From positions 1 through 64,000 of the forward strand of contig NZ_CANMRQ010000009.1 of assembly GCF_947500325.1 (NCBI RefSeq): a stretch of 64,000 nt of DNA. The letters run 5' to 3'. The position numbers and the translations under genes were made by a program. The DNA comes from an uncultured Lacinutrix sp. (lineage in GTDB: Bacteria; Bacteroidota; Bacteroidia; Flavobacteriales; Flavobacteriaceae). Positions 1-9,055 of this stretch are shown piece after piece (position 1 is the first letter of the stretch; every line of letters begins with the position of its first letter). The notes under the pieces are model-generated. The model was not told the origin of the DNA and did no database searches. It was given only the letters and a program-made list of their open reading frames with translations.

Positions 1-48
1 ACCACTATTAAAAAGAACTTTAAAGCTCACTTTACGCTTAAACGTTAG
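1..48 (+). CDS. Possible C-terminus of a gene entering from the left
   Basis: Frame 1 is open from the window edge to a TAG at 46-48 and gives a short basic peptide ending LKR. The bidirectional hairpin just downstream (72-106) fits a plus-strand gene ending here. Frame 3 stops at once and frame 2 would run through the terminator, so frame 1 is the best guess. Sixteen codons are too few to name a family. Confidence 0.25.
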   Translation, partial: TTIKKNFKAHFTLKR

Positions 49-71
49 AAGAGAAAATACTTTAAAGCATA

Positions 72-106
72 AAAAAAACCTGAACAAATCTGTTCAGGTT
101 TTTTAT
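72..106. terminator. Bidirectional rho-independent terminator
   Basis: The stem AACCTGAACA / TGTTCAGGTT has a short AATC loop, with an A-run before it and a T-run after it, so it can end transcription in both directions. It serves the dodecin gene on the minus strand and probably a plus-strand gene entering from the left edge. Confidence 0.8.
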
Positions 107-123
107 TAACTAATAAAATGATT

Positions 124-309
124 TTATTTTACTTCAAAAGTAATTTTTAAATTAACTCTAAAGTCTGATACTTCACCATCAGTAACACTAGCACTTTGAT
201 CTTGAACATACACAGAGCGAATGTTTTTAACACTTTTAGAAGCGTGTTTTACTGCTTTTTTTGCATCTTCCCAGCTTTTATCAGAGTTTGATAATACTTC
301 AATAGCCAA
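124..309 (-). CDS. Dodecin family flavin-binding protein
   Basis: The 61-residue product has the dodecin pattern: an SWEDA segment near residue 12, a KHASKSVKNIRSVYV stretch, and a final beta-strand RVNLKITFEV. Dodecins are about 65-70 residues and form hollow dodecamers that store riboflavin or FMN/FAD, protecting the cell from free flavin. The start is a TTG; no in-frame ATG is available upstream, and homologues usually begin with a few extra residues, so the exact start is uncertain. The gene stands alone, with its own terminator downstream at 72-106. Confidence 0.9.
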   Translation of the reverse strand: MAIEVLSNSDKSWEDAKKAVKHASKSVKNIRSVYVQDQSASVTDGEVSDFRVNLKITFEVK

Positions 310-440
310 ACGTATAAAGATGAAAATAGCTAAAGGTTGATTAGATTTTTAATGCTATTCTATAATAAATTAAACGAAAGTTAAATACTATTTTGTAGAG
401 ATAAAGTTTTATTAAGTACTATGTTTACCATTTTAACAAT

Positions 441-477
441 AAAAAGCCTTAAGTGTTTGCTACTTAAGGCTTTTTAT
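441..477 (-). terminator. Terminator of the porin-like operon
   Basis: The 8-bp stem GCCTTAAG / CTTAAGGC (446-453 and 463-470) is flanked by an A-run on the left and a T-run on the right, so it can act on both strands. It lies just downstream of the 495-2030 gene. Confidence 0.8.
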
Positions 478-494
478 TTATTATTTGGATAACT

Positions 495-2030
495 TTATAA
501 TTGAAAGCCAAGAGATAGAGTGATATTTGAATTAACATTATCAATTGTTACTGCATCAACTAAACCGGTATTAAATAGCTGATGATTTCTAGATTGTTTT
601 GATTGATCGTAGGTTAAATCAATGGTGGTATTTCCAAATTTATAACCAAGACCAAGAGAGTAACCTCTTAAATCACCAATTGTTGTTTCATTTTTATAAG
701 GACTTTCTTCAAAACGGTATCCACCTCTTAAACTAAATCTTTTAATTTTATATTCTCCGCCAACTTTATATGTTGAAGCTGCTTTTAAATTATTATTAAT
801 AATAAGGTTTTGATCTGAGAAATAAGCATCTGAAGTTGGCTTGAATTTTATATTACTATAATCTTTTCTTGAATAATCAAAATTTATTAAACCATTAGTT
901 CCAAAAATATATGCTAGACTACCAGTGATTTTCCCAGGAGATTGTAATTTGTATTGAGGGAATACATTTAGGACTTGAGGATCAAGAACTCTTAGAATGT
1001 CTGTTCCTCCTTCATTTCTAACTGTTTCAATATATTGAGTTGTTTCTTCTTCAATAGTCATCCAAGTAGGTGAGTCATAAGTTAAACCTAATCTCAAACC
1101 TTGTGCAACTTTAAATATTGTTCCTATTTGAAATGAAAAACCACTTCCGTTTACACTAATATTGTTTTCAAAACCAACTTGGTTTACAAGCGATCCAGTA
1201 TTGTCGTTTTCTTCGAATAGGAATGTAGAGCGTTCATAATTTAAGAAATGAGAATTAAGATTTAATCCAAAATAAAAATTGTCTCCGTATAGAGCAGAAG
1301 CATTAAAAGCAACTTTGCCATTATATCCTGTAGAATTTAAGCTGTATTCTTGACTGAATTTTCCGTTAGCAATATTTGATGTGTATGATGTATTATCATC
1401 ATCTGGAGTATCTGGTTCTAATATAAAGGAATCGTAACCTAAGAATGCTTGTTGATTTGTATAACCAAAAATGTTTCCAATTTCTGAATAAGCTTGACTA
1501 ACAGTTTCTCCAGGTAAAGCTGAAATTTCATCCAACCTTAAACCCTGAGTTATGTTAAGAAAATAATCACCTATAGAGTTCCCATTTGAAGTGTCTGTTC
1601 CATTGGTGCCTTTAGCAAACCAATTGTCTTCATAGTTTCTAGTATTGTCATAAGCAATACTTAATGCAAATTTTTTCCATTTAGAATTTTCATTTCTATT
1701 TTTAAAAACAAAAGCACCACCACCTTGTTGTAACTTGATATCGGACTCCGAGTTTGAGTTTCTGCCTTCAAAAAAAGAGACATCGTTATCAATATTTAAA
1801 CTACCTAATGTAAAAGATGCATTACTGTTAGCGAATACAGAAGAACTAGCAGGGTTTATGTTTACAGCACTTAAATCTCCTCCTAAAGCACCAAATGCAC
1901 CACTTAAAGCTCTAAATCTTGCTGTTCCAGTTATTTCTCCACTACTATATCTTAAGGCGTCATTTATATCTTGGGCGTAAATCGTAGGCATAAGAAGTAT
2001 ACCTACGAAAAGTAATATTAACTTTTTCAT
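495..2030 (-). CDS. OmpP1/FadL-type outer-membrane transport protein
   Basis: The 511-residue product starts with a signal peptide (cleavage near residue 20, after IYAQ). After it comes a Gly/Ala-rich segment (residues about 35-60: ALGGDLSAVNINPASSS) typical of the N-terminal plug of the FadL/TodX family. The rest alternates polar and aromatic residues as in a beta-barrel and ends in a phenylalanine-containing terminal strand. FadL-type proteins let hydrophobic compounds pass the outer membrane; the substrate here cannot be read from the sequence. The gene lies 25 bp downstream of the 2056-3024 lipoprotein gene and probably shares its transcript. Confidence 0.85.
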   Translation of the reverse strand: MKKLILLFVGILLMPTIYAQDINDALRYSSGEITGTARFRALSGAFGALGGDLSAVNINPASSSVFANSNASFTLGSLNIDNDVSFFEGRNSNSESDIKLQQGGGAFVFKNRNENSKWKKFALSIAYDNTRNYEDNWFAKGTNGTDTSNGNSIGDYFLNITQGLRLDEISALPGETVSQAYSEIGNIFGYTNQQAFLGYDSFILEPDTPDDDNTSYTSNIANGKFSQEYSLNSTGYNGKVAFNASALYGDNFYFGLNLNSHFLNYERSTFLFEENDNTGSLVNQVGFENNISVNGSGFSFQIGTIFKVAQGLRLGLTYDSPTWMTIEEETTQYIETVRNEGGTDILRVLDPQVLNVFPQYKLQSPGKITGSLAYIFGTNGLINFDYSRKDYSNIKFKPTSDAYFSDQNLIINNNLKAASTYKVGGEYKIKRFSLRGGYRFEESPYKNETTIGDLRGYSLGLGYKFGNTTIDLTYDQSKQSRNHQLFNTGLVDAVTIDNVNSNITLSLGFQL

Positions 2031-2055
2031 ATTTAATTTTATGTTTTGTAGAATT

Positions 2056-3024
2056 TTATCTTCTTCCGCCTCTTCTTGATGAAGATGATCTTGAACTTCT
2101 TGCAGGGCTAGAGCTTCTTGAAGGACTAGAGCTTCTAGTAGAACTTCTGCTAGGTGCTGAACTTCTTGAAGGTGTATATGTTCTTGGAGTAGACCTTGTT
2201 GGTCTTACAGTTGAAGAATTATTGTTTCTTATTCTAGGTCTTGTTGTTTGAGATCTTGTTGGTCTTGTAGTATTAGAAGAATTAATTCTAACGCGTCTTG
2301 CTAAGTTTGATCTGTTAACATTAGACCTTGTTCTTGATCGTGTAATAGAGTTATTACGAGTGCTTGTAGATCGGCGAATTCTGTTGTTTGATGCGTATCT
2401 ACTATTTATTCTGCCTCTACGTGTAGAATTGTATGCGATACCTCTTCCAGAGTTTCTATAATAGCCATTACCATATCCCCAATAGTTTCCTACACCATAA
2501 TAAGGGTTGTTAAATCCATTACCCCAACCGTATCCATAACATAAAAGGCCATTATTATACCCGAAATTTCCATTCCATCCCCAATTGTTCCATCCCCAAT
2601 TGTTCCATCCCCATCTATTCCATCCCCAAAAAGGTCTATTCCAATTATTGTAAAAACCCCAACCGTTATCATAAACATTTATGGTAACTTCATTACTGTT
2701 TTCTCCCCAAGCAGCATAGCCTTCTTCTTGAGTATTTTCATCAGAATAATTACCTTGGTATGAATCTATATCAACAAAAACTTCACCTTCTTCAGCTTCC
2801 ATTTCTAAAGACTTTTCTTTAAAATAATTTTTATAGTAGTTGTTGTTATTGTCTTCTTGTTTTTTTTCTGTGGCAATTTGAGCTTGTCTATTATCTTCCT
2901 CTCCATAAATCCCATCACTATTTTGTCCAACATATTGGTATGAACCGCAAGATGTCATTCCTAAAGCTAAGCCTAGAATGGCAAGTGCTGGTAATTTAGT
3001 CTGTAAGTAGTTAATTAATCGCAT
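2056..3024 (-). CDS. Lipoprotein with Trp/Gly/Asn-rich middle and Arg/Ser-rich tail
   Basis: The 322-residue product has a lipoprotein signal with the lipobox LGMTSC (Cys near residue 26). Residues about 120-190 form a low-complexity region of repeated WGWNN units with many Gly and Tyr. Residues about 195-322 are almost only Ser, Arg, Thr, Pro and Asn and end in SSRRGGRR. The middle resembles prion-like or adhesive sequences and the tail is strongly basic, so it may bind RNA, lipopolysaccharide or nucleic acid at the envelope; this is inference. It is the first gene of a pair with the FadL-like gene. A candidate -7 element (TATTTTTG on the minus strand) lies at 3053-3060, without a clear -33 TTG. 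Function unknown. Confidence 0.7.
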   Translation of the reverse strand: MRLINYLQTKLPALAILGLALGMTSCGSYQYVGQNSDGIYGEEDNRQAQIATEKKQEDNNNNYYKNYFKEKSLEMEAEEGEVFVDIDSYQGNYSDENTQEEGYAAWGENSNEVTINVYDNGWGFYNNWNRPFWGWNRWGWNNWGWNNWGWNGNFGYNNGLLCYGYGWGNGFNNPYYGVGNYWGYGNGYYRNSGRGIAYNSTRRGRINSRYASNNRIRRSTSTRNNSITRSRTRSNVNRSNLARRVRINSSNTTRPTRSQTTRPRIRNNNSSTVRPTRSTPRTYTPSRSSAPSRSSTRSSSPSRSSSPARSSRSSSSRRGGRR

Positions 3025-3124
3025 ATCTTTTTAATTTAATTGTTGAACATAACAAAAATAGTTAGTTTTGTCCAACTATTTTATTTTTTAACAGAGTCAC
3101 AATATTTGTGCCAAAACACTAAGT

Positions 3125-4603
3125 ATGAGCAAAAAACTCACAAGTAGAGCAGAAGATTATTCAAAATGGTATAACGAGTTGGTTGTAAAGGCTGATTTAG
3201 CTGAGAATTCGGCTGTTAGAGGTTGTATGGTAATTAAACCTTATGGTTATGCTATATGGGAGAAAATGCAAGCAGAATTAGATAGAATGTTTAAAGAAAC
3301 GGGTCATCAAAATGCGTATTTCCCTCTTTTTGTTCCTAAAAGTTTGTTTGAAGCAGAAGAAAAAAACGCTGAAGGCTTTGCAAAAGAATGTGCTGTTGTT
3401 ACTCATTATAGGTTACAGAACGATCCTGAAAATGAAGGGAAGTTAAGAGTAGACCCAGAAGCAAGATTAGAAGAAGAACTAGTAGTTAGACCTACAAGTG
3501 AGGCTATTATATGGAATACATATAAGGGTTGGATACAATCTTATAGAGATTTACCTTTATTAATAAATCAATGGGCTAATGTTGTACGTTGGGAAATGCG
3601 TACACGTTTGTTTTTAAGAACAGCAGAATTTTTATGGCAAGAAGGGCATACTGCGCATGAAACAAAAAAAGAGGCTATTACTGAAGCTGAAACTATGAAT
3701 AATGTTTATGCTACTTTTGTTGAAAACTTCATGGCAATTCCAGTTGTTCAAGGATTAAAATCTGAAAGCGAGCGTTTTGCTGGAGCTGTTGAAACTTATT
3801 GTATTGAAGCACTAATGCAAGATGGAAAAGCATTACAAGCTGGGACATCTCACTTTTTAGGTCAAAACTTTGCTAAAGCATTTGATGTTAAATTTACTTC
3901 TAAAGAAGGGAAGCAAGATTATGTTTGGGCAACATCTTGGGGAGTTTCTACAAGGTTAATGGGAGCGTTAATTATGACCCATAGTGATGATCAAGGTTTG
4001 GTTTTACCACCAAATTTGGCACCTAATCAAGTGGTCATTGTTCCAATATACAAAACAGATGAGCAACTTGAAGAAATAACATTAGTTGTAAATCAGATAA
4101 TGAAAGATTTAAGAGCTAAGCATATTACCGTGAAGTTTGATAATAGAACAACACATAGGCCAGGAGCTAAATTTGCTCAACATGAATTACAAGGGGTTCC
4201 TTTACGTATAGCTATTGGGGCAAGGGATTTGGAAAATGGAACAGTGGAACTGGCAAGAAGAGATACTTTAACTAAGGAGACAGTCGCTTTAGATACTTTA
4301 ATAGGAAAAGTTGAAGGACTAATGGTAGAAATTCAAGAAGCTCTTTTTAATAAGGCTTTAAATTATAGAAACACGCATACAACAGAAGTAGATAATTTTG
4401 AAGAATTTAAAAAAGTATTAGAAACTAAAGGAGGCTTTATTTCAGCGCATTGGGATGGTACAATAGAAACAGAAGATAAAATAAAAGAGCTTACAAAAGC
4501 AACAATAAGATGCCTTCCTTTGGATGGGGAATTAGAAAATGGAGTTTGTGTCTATTCTGGAAACCCTTCAAAGCGTAGAGTATTGTTTGCAAAAGCGTAT
4601 TAA
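3125..4603 (+). CDS. proS: Prolyl-tRNA synthetase
   Basis: This is a 492-residue class II aminoacyl-tRNA synthetase that charges tRNA-Pro. Motif 2 is visible around [26 protein letters not shown] (near residues 155-180), and the [16 protein letters not shown] segment near residue 240 is typical of ProRS. The anticodon-binding domain starts near residue 300 (NQVVIVPIY). The length and the lack of the editing insert place it in the archaeal/eukaryal-like short ProRS type, which Bacteroidota use. It is divergent from the lipoprotein/porin pair. Confidence 0.97.
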   Translation: MSKKLTSRAEDYSKWYNELVVKADLAENSAVRGCMVIKPYGYAIWEKMQAELDRMFKETGHQNAYFPLFVPKSLFEAEEKNAEGFAKECAVVTHYRLQNDPENEGKLRVDPEARLEEELVVRPTSEAIIWNTYKGWIQSYRDLPLLINQWANVVRWEMRTRLFLRTAEFLWQEGHTAHETKKEAITEAETMNNVYATFVENFMAIPVVQGLKSESERFAGAVETYCIEALMQDGKALQAGTSHFLGQNFAKAFDVKFTSKEGKQDYVWATSWGVSTRLMGALIMTHSDDQGLVLPPNLAPNQVVIVPIYKTDEQLEEITLVVNQIMKDLRAKHITVKFDNRTTHRPGAKFAQHELQGVPLRIAIGARDLENGTVELARRDTLTKETVALDTLIGKVEGLMVEIQEALFNKALNYRNTHTTEVDNFEEFKKVLETKGGFISAHWDGTIETEDKIKELTKATIRCLPLDGELENGVCVYSGNPSKRRVLFAKAY

Positions 4604-4636
4604 ATGAATTTTTTTTAAAAAAAGTTTATTTAGCTA

Positions 4637-4666
4637 TTGCAAGAGTAGAAAATAGTTGTATTTTTG
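4637..4666 (+). promoter_or_regulatory. Upstream promoter P1 of tRNA-Glu/rpsT
   Basis: TTG at 4637-4639, a 19-base spacer, then TATTTTTG at 4659-4666. This matches the Bacteroidota sigma-A consensus TTG-N19-TAnnTTTG exactly. Confidence 0.75.
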
Positions 4667-4706
4667 CATCCGCAATGGAGACATAGCAAAGTTATTTGAA
4701 AAGTAT

Positions 4707-4736
4707 TTGTAAGTATTAAATAATAATTTATATTTG
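4707..4736 (+). promoter_or_regulatory. Downstream promoter P2 of tRNA-Glu/rpsT
   Basis: TTG at 4707-4709, a 19-base spacer, then TATATTTG at 4729-4736, again an exact consensus match. It starts 70 bp after P1 and ends 17 bp before the tRNA. Confidence 0.8.
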
Positions 4737-4753
4737 CACACTCAAAAATAAAT

Positions 4754-4825
4754 GGCCCGTTCGTCTATCGGCTAGGACGCCAGGTTTTCATCCTGGTAAG
4801 AGGGGTTCGATTCCCCTACGGGCTA
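4754..4825 (+). tRNA. tRNA-Glu (anticodon UUC)
   Basis: The acceptor stem pairs GGCCCGT with ACGGGCT (with a G-U first pair) and the discriminator base is A. The anticodon stem CCAGG/CCTGG (4780-4784, 4792-4796) holds the loop TTTTCAT, so the anticodon is TTC at 4787-4789. The T-arm has GGTTCGATTCC. CCA is not encoded. It is 29 bp upstream of rpsT and probably cotranscribed with it. Confidence 0.97.
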
Positions 4826-4854
4826 CAATTTTTTAATAAAGAAAAAAAGAACAA

Positions 4855-5106
4855 ATGGCAAATCATAAGTCAGCGTTAAAGAGAATTAGACAAAACGAAA
4901 CGAAACGCTTAAGAAATAAGTATCAGCACAAAACGACTCGTAATGCAATTAAAAAATTACGTGAGTTAACTGATAAGAAAGAAGCGGAAGCATTATTGCC
5001 TTCAGTAGTTTCAATGTTAGATAAGTTAGCTAAGAATAATGTTATTCACGCTAATAAAGCAGCTAACCTAAAATCAGGTTTAACTAAGCATGTAGCAACG
5101 ATCTAA
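4855..5106 (+). CDS. rpsT: 30S ribosomal protein S20
   Basis: An 83-residue, very basic protein with the S20 signature: start [13 protein letters not shown], the K-T-N/R-K-rich first helix, and an ending with [16 protein letters not shown]. It binds 16S rRNA in the small subunit. It lies directly behind tRNA-Glu and has its own strong terminator, so tRNA and S20 look like one small transcription unit fed by two promoters. Confidence 0.97.
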   Translation: MANHKSALKRIRQNETKRLRNKYQHKTTRNAIKKLRELTDKKEAEALLPSVVSMLDKLAKNNVIHANKAANLKSGLTKHVATI

Positions 5107-5128
5107 TATTATTTAACACATAATATTT

Positions 5129-5162
5129 AAAAAGCCTATCGGTAATTCGATAGGCTTTTTGC
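5129..5162 (+). terminator. rpsT terminator
   Basis: The 9-bp stem AGCCTATCG / CGATAGGCT (5133-5141, 5148-5156) is followed by a T-run. The A-run before it means it could also act on the minus strand. Confidence 0.85.
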
Positions 5163-5260
5163 TTTTTAATAATAAAGAAGACTAAAATATAGTATGTCTA
5201 GTCTCTTAGGTCTAATAAATAGCATTGTAGTGTGTAGAAAGTGTTATATAGATATAAAAA

Positions 5261-5298
5261 AGAAAAGCCTTGAATTTATTAATTCAAGGCTTTTTTAT
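5261..5298 (-). terminator. rho gene terminator
   Basis: The 12-bp stem AAGCCTTGAATT / AATTCAAGGCTT (5265-5276, 5281-5292) has flanking A- and T-runs and lies just after the rho stop codon on the minus strand. It is notable that the gene for factor-dependent termination ends at an intrinsic terminator. Confidence 0.8.
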
Positions 5299-5314
5299 AT
5301 TTAAAAATGAGTTT

Positions 5315-6985
5315 TTATCCGTTCATGGAGATTAAAAATTCTTCATTACTTCTTGTTTGCTTGAAGCGATCATTAATAAATTCCATAGCTTCTACAGGAT
5401 TCATATCTGCAAGGTACTTACGCATTACCCACATTCTTTGGATAGTGGTAGCATCTAGTAAGATATCATCGCGACGAGTACTAGATGATGTTAAATCGAT
5501 AGCAGGGAATATACGACGGTTAGATATTTTTCTATCTAATTGAAGTTCCATATTACCTGTACCTTTGAATTCTTCAAAGATTACTTCGTCCATTTTAGAT
5601 CCAGTTTCTGTAAGCGCTGTAGCAATAATAGTAAGTGAACCTCCATTTTCTATATTACGAGCGGCTCCAAAGAAACGTTTAGGTTTGTGTAATGCATTTG
5701 CATCTACACCACCAGAAAGTATTTTACCAGAAGCAGGTTGTACTGTATTATAAGCTCTAGCTAAACGTGTTATAGAATCTAATAAAATTACAACATCATG
5801 ACCACATTCTACTAGTCGTTTTGCTTTTTCTAATACAATGTTTGCAATTTTTACATGTTCGTGAGCTTCTTTATCAAAAGTAGAAGCGATAACTTCTCCT
5901 CTTACATTTCGTTGCATGTCTGTTACTTCTTCAGGGCGTTCATCAATTAATAAAATCATTTGATAAACTTCAGGATGATTAGCAGCAATTGCATTAGCCA
6001 CATCCTTAAGTAACATTGTTTTACCAGTTTTTGGTTGTGATACAATCATACCACGTTGCCCTTTTCCTATAGGAGCAAACAAATCCATTATACGAGTTGA
6101 AATGGTTGCTTGTTTTTCGGCAATATTAAATTTTTCTTGTGGAAACAAAGGTGTTAAATGTTCAAAAGAAACACGATCTCTTACAACATCAGGACTTTGT
6201 CCATTTATTTTATTTACTTTAATTAGCGGAAAGTATTTTTCTCCTTCTTTAGGAGGTCTTACATTACCTAATACTGTATCTCCGGTTTTTAAACCAAATA
6301 AACGAATTTGAGATTGTGATACATAAATATCATCAGGAGATGATAAATAGTTGTAATCTGAAGAGCGTAAAAATCCATAACCATCCTGCATAATGTCTAA
6401 AACGCCTTCGCTTTCTATTATGGCATCAAATTCAAAATCCGGTTCTCGATAACGGTTGCGGTTATCTTTGTTACCATGGGTGTTTCCATTTTTTTGGTTA
6501 CGATTTTGATTATTTTTTTGATTACGATTTTGATTGTTATCTTTTTTATTCTGATGATTATGAACCGGCTTTTTGTGATGTGGCTTTGGCTGTTGTGTTT
6601 TAACCTCTGCTTTTTGTTCTGGTTTATTATCAGTTTTTGTTTCTTGTTTCTGCTCTTTTTTGTCATCAGCATTAAAAGCTAGAGTCTCTTGTTTAGCAGT
6701 TGGTTGTTCTTGTTTTTTAGCAGGAGCAGGACGCTGTACACGTTCTCTTTTTTGTCTTTGTGGTTTAGGCTTTTCAGCTTTTGGTTTATCCACTTTAGGC
6801 TTTTCAGCTTTTGGTTCTTCCTTTTTTACTTCAGCTACTGCTTTAGGATTAGCTGCTTGATAGTCTAATATTTGGTATACTAAATCTAATTTTTTTAATG
6901 AGCGATACTTAGGCACTTTAAGTTTTTTTGCCATTTCCTGTAGTTCAGGAAGCTTCATTTCTTTTAATTGTGAGATTTCAAACAT
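5315..6985 (-). CDS. rho: Transcription termination factor Rho with long disordered insert
   Basis: The 556-residue product is a hexameric RNA-dependent ATPase that releases transcripts. Residues about 1-50 form the Rho N-terminal helical domain ([12 protein letters not shown] pattern). A region rich in Lys, Pro, Gln and Asn follows (about 50-190). The cold-shock-like RNA-binding domain ([14 protein letters not shown]) starts near residue 195. The ATPase core has Walker A PKTGKT, Walker [18 protein letters not shown], and the R-loop region [16 protein letters not shown]. coli Rho is 419 residues; the difference is almost entirely the insert. Such inserts are known in Bacteroidota Rho and can change RNA affinity or drive condensation. 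Confidence 0.96.
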   Translation of the reverse strand: MFEISQLKEMKLPELQEMAKKLKVPKYRSLKKLDLVYQILDYQAANPKAVAEVKKEEPKAEKPKVDKPKAEKPKPQRQKRERVQRPAPAKKQEQPTAKQETLAFNADDKKEQKQETKTDNKPEQKAEVKTQQPKPHHKKPVHNHQNKKDNNQNRNQKNNQNRNQKNGNTHGNKDNRNRYREPDFEFDAIIESEGVLDIMQDGYGFLRSSDYNYLSSPDDIYVSQSQIRLFGLKTGDTVLGNVRPPKEGEKYFPLIKVNKINGQSPDVVRDRVSFEHLTPLFPQEKFNIAEKQATISTRIMDLFAPIGKGQRGMIVSQPKTGKTMLLKDVANAIAANHPEVYQMILLIDERPEEVTDMQRNVRGEVIASTFDKEAHEHVKIANIVLEKAKRLVECGHDVVILLDSITRLARAYNTVQPASGKILSGGVDANALHKPKRFFGAARNIENGGSLTIIATALTETGSKMDEVIFEEFKGTGNMELQLDRKISNRRIFPAIDLTSSSTRRDDILLDATTIQRMWVMRKYLADMNPVEAMEFINDRFKQTRSNEEFLISMNG

Positions 6986-7189
6986 TGAATTGTTTAATTG
7001 AATATTTTGTGTAAAATATGTTGTTGAAATTTTTCCGAAGAAAATTATATGTAATTCTGAAGAATTAACGTGTTGCTAATGTGTTTGTTGCAATACGTTA
7101 CTGCAATTATACAACTTTATTTTAAGATTTTAAGTTAAAATTAATAAAAGAAGTTATATTTTTGTACTTCAATTTTTCGAATAAAATAA

Positions 7190-7600
7190 ATGATACAACG
7201 TATACAATCTATCTATTTACTTTTAGCAGCTGGAATATCAGCTGGATTGATTTTTGTATTTCATTTATGGATAACCAGTGAAAACATAAAAGTTTTTGCG
7301 ATGGACGAATTGTTGTATTTAGGCCTATTTACTGGTTCTGCAGCTTTGTCTTTGTTATCTATATTTATGTTTAAAAATAGGAAGTCTCAATTTATGTTGG
7401 GACGACTTAATATCATATTAAACTTTATTTTACTAGGATTACTTGTATATCAATCTCTAAATGTATCTGGAGAAGCTTTGGTTTCTGAGAAAGGTATTGG
7501 GATTTTTCTTCCTATTCTGTCTATTGTATTATTAGCATTAGCTAATAAGGCTATTAAAAAGGATGAAGATCTTGTAAAATCTGTAGATAGATTACGATAA
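7190..7600 (+). CDS. DUF4293 family membrane protein
   Basis: The 136-residue product begins MIQRIQSIYLLLAA, the hallmark start of DUF4293. It has four hydrophobic segments (about residues 5-27, 40-60, 70-88, 100-118) and a short charged tail. The family is widespread in Bacteroidota, often beside rho, but its function is unknown. It diverges from rho; a candidate -7 element TATTTTTG is at 7157-7164. Confidence 0.85.
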   Translation: MIQRIQSIYLLLAAGISAGLIFVFHLWITSENIKVFAMDELLYLGLFTGSAALSLLSIFMFKNRKSQFMLGRLNIILNFILLGLLVYQSLNVSGEALVSEKGIGIFLPILSIVLLALANKAIKKDEDLVKSVDRLR

Positions 7601-7628
7601 ACCTAACATCTTAGTAGTATTAGTGCGT

Positions 7629-7660
7629 GAGCCCAAGGTGAAGATCTTGGGCTTTTTTAT
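7629..7660. terminator. Bidirectional terminator
   Basis: The stem AGCCCAAG / CTTGGGCT (7630-7637, 7646-7653) is followed by a T-run on the plus strand. It separates the convergent DUF4293 and phosphoesterase genes. The T-run supports the plus direction best. Confidence 0.75.
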
Positions 7661-8158
7661 TTAATATCTTTTGGGGAATTCTATTACTTCTAAGTTTTTA
7701 ATTTTTTTGCCATCTATCGTAAAACGTAGCATTGTTCTTACTTTATGGAACCCATGCTTTCCTACAGCGCCAGGGTTCATATGTATTAAGTTTAATTTTT
7801 TATCTGGCATCACTTTTAGAATATGAGAATGCCCACATATAAAAATACGTGGTGGATTTTTATATATTTCATCGCGTACTCTTATATTGTATTTTGCTGG
7901 ATATCCACCTATATGAGTAATCCAGACATCAACATCTTCACACATAAATCTATTGTGCTCTGGGAATTCTAATCGTGCTTTATCTCCATCTATGTTACCA
8001 TAAACTCCTTTTAAAGGTTTTAGATTTTTAATAGCATCTGTTACTTTTAAATCGCCAATATCTCCAGCATGCCATACTTCGTCAGCTAATTTTACATATT
8101 TTAAAATATCATCATCAATATGACTATGAGTATCTGAAAGTAAAAGTATTTTTTTCAT
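7661..8158 (-). CDS. YfcE/MJ0936-type metallophosphoesterase
   Basis: The 165-residue product has all calcineurin-like phosphoesterase motifs: DTHSH near residue 9, AGDIGD near 36, YGNIDGD near 54, and CGHSH near 109, followed by a final NPGAVGKH block. These residues bind two divalent metals. Family members hydrolyse phosphodiesters, but their natural substrates are mostly unknown. Single gene convergent with DUF4293. Confidence 0.9.
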   Translation of the reverse strand: MKKILLLSDTHSHIDDDILKYVKLADEVWHAGDIGDLKVTDAIKNLKPLKGVYGNIDGDKARLEFPEHNRFMCEDVDVWITHIGGYPAKYNIRVRDEIYKNPPRIFICGHSHILKVMPDKKLNLIHMNPGAVGKHGFHKVRTMLRFTIDGKKIKNLEVIEFPKRY

Positions 8159-8248
8159 TTATAAAGAACTTGTTTCTAGATATATTTTTTAGGAAAAGTA
8201 AATGAATTATTAATAATAATTTAGGATTTCTTTAGGAAGAAAAACAAT

Positions 8249-8276
8249 TATATTTGTCATTCTATTTTTTAGAATA
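8249..8276 (+). promoter_or_regulatory. truA promoter element and leader palindrome
   Basis: TATATTTG at 8249-8256 matches the Bacteroidota -7 element; no clear TTG sits at -33. Just after it, ATTCTA and TAGAAT (8259-8276 region) form a 6-bp inverted repeat with a T-rich centre around the expected transcription start. Confidence 0.45.
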
Positions 8277-8293
8277 ACAAAAATACTACATTA

Positions 8294-9055
8294 TTGCGCT
8301 ATTTTATAGAATTATCTTATAACGGAAAAGCATATCATGGTTGGCAAATACAACCTAATGCAATATCTGTACAAGAGGTTTTAGAAAAAGCATTGTCAAC
8401 GTTATTAAAAGAACCCATTTCTACAATGGGAGCCGGAAGAACCGATGCAGGTGTTCATGCTAAACAATTATTTGCTCATTTTAATACAGAAGGAGCGTTT
8501 GATAAGGACACACTTGTTTATAAGTTAAATTCATTTTTGCCTGAAGATGTTGCCGTTAAAAATATATTTACTGTTAAGCATGATGCACATGCTAGATTTG
8601 ATGCCGTAAGTCGTGCTTATTTATATAGAATCGCACTAAATAAAAGTCCGTTTAATACTACGCAAGCTTTTTATTTAAAACCAAGGCTGGATGTGGAAAA
8701 GTTAAAAGAGGCTACAAAAATTTTATTTGATTATAAAGATTTTCAATGCTTTTCGAAAACTAATACAGATGTAAAAACGTATAATTGCACTATAATGAAA
8801 GCAGAATGGCATATTATAGACAATGAATTGCATTTTATTATAAAAGCAGATCGTTTTTTAAGGAATATGGTTAGAGCTATTGTGGGTACATTAATTAATA
8901 TTGGAATTGGTAAACTTGAAGTTGATGATTTGCATAATATTATAAAATCTAAGAATAGGAGTGAAGCTGGTTTTTCGGTTCCTGCACATGCTTTATATTT
9001 AACAGAAGTTGCTTACCCAGAAACTATAAAAATTAAAGATAAAATTGGCAAATAA
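8294..9055 (+). CDS. truA: tRNA pseudouridine(38-40) synthase TruA
   Basis: The 253-residue product converts uridines 38-40 of the anticodon arm to pseudouridine. The catalytic aspartate is D51 in GAGRTDAGVHA. Other family motifs are YNGKAYHGWQ at residue 9 and FLRNMVRAIVGTL near 195. The start is a TTG at 8294, because the first in-frame ATG would remove the conserved N-terminal strand. Its last 11 bases overlap the start of the ABC transporter gene, so the two are translationally coupled. Confidence 0.96.
   Translation: MRYFIELSYNGKAYHGWQIQPNAISVQEVLEKALSTLLKEPISTMGAGRTDAGVHAKQLFAHFNTEGAFDKDTLVYKLNSFLPEDVAVKNIFTVKHDAHARFDAVSRAYLYRIALNKSPFNTTQAFYLKPRLDVEKLKEATKILFDYKDFQCFSKTNTDVKTYNCTIMKAEWHIIDNELHFIIKADRFLRNMVRAIVGTLINIGIGKLEVDDLHNIIKSKNRSEAGFSVPAHALYLTEVAYPETIKIKDKIGK

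Noticed and set aside
6418-6860. Frames on both strands across the rho insert
   Set aside because: They arise from the low-complexity Lys/Gln/Asn codons of Rho; the products are Ile/Lys- or Phe/Leu-rich strings.
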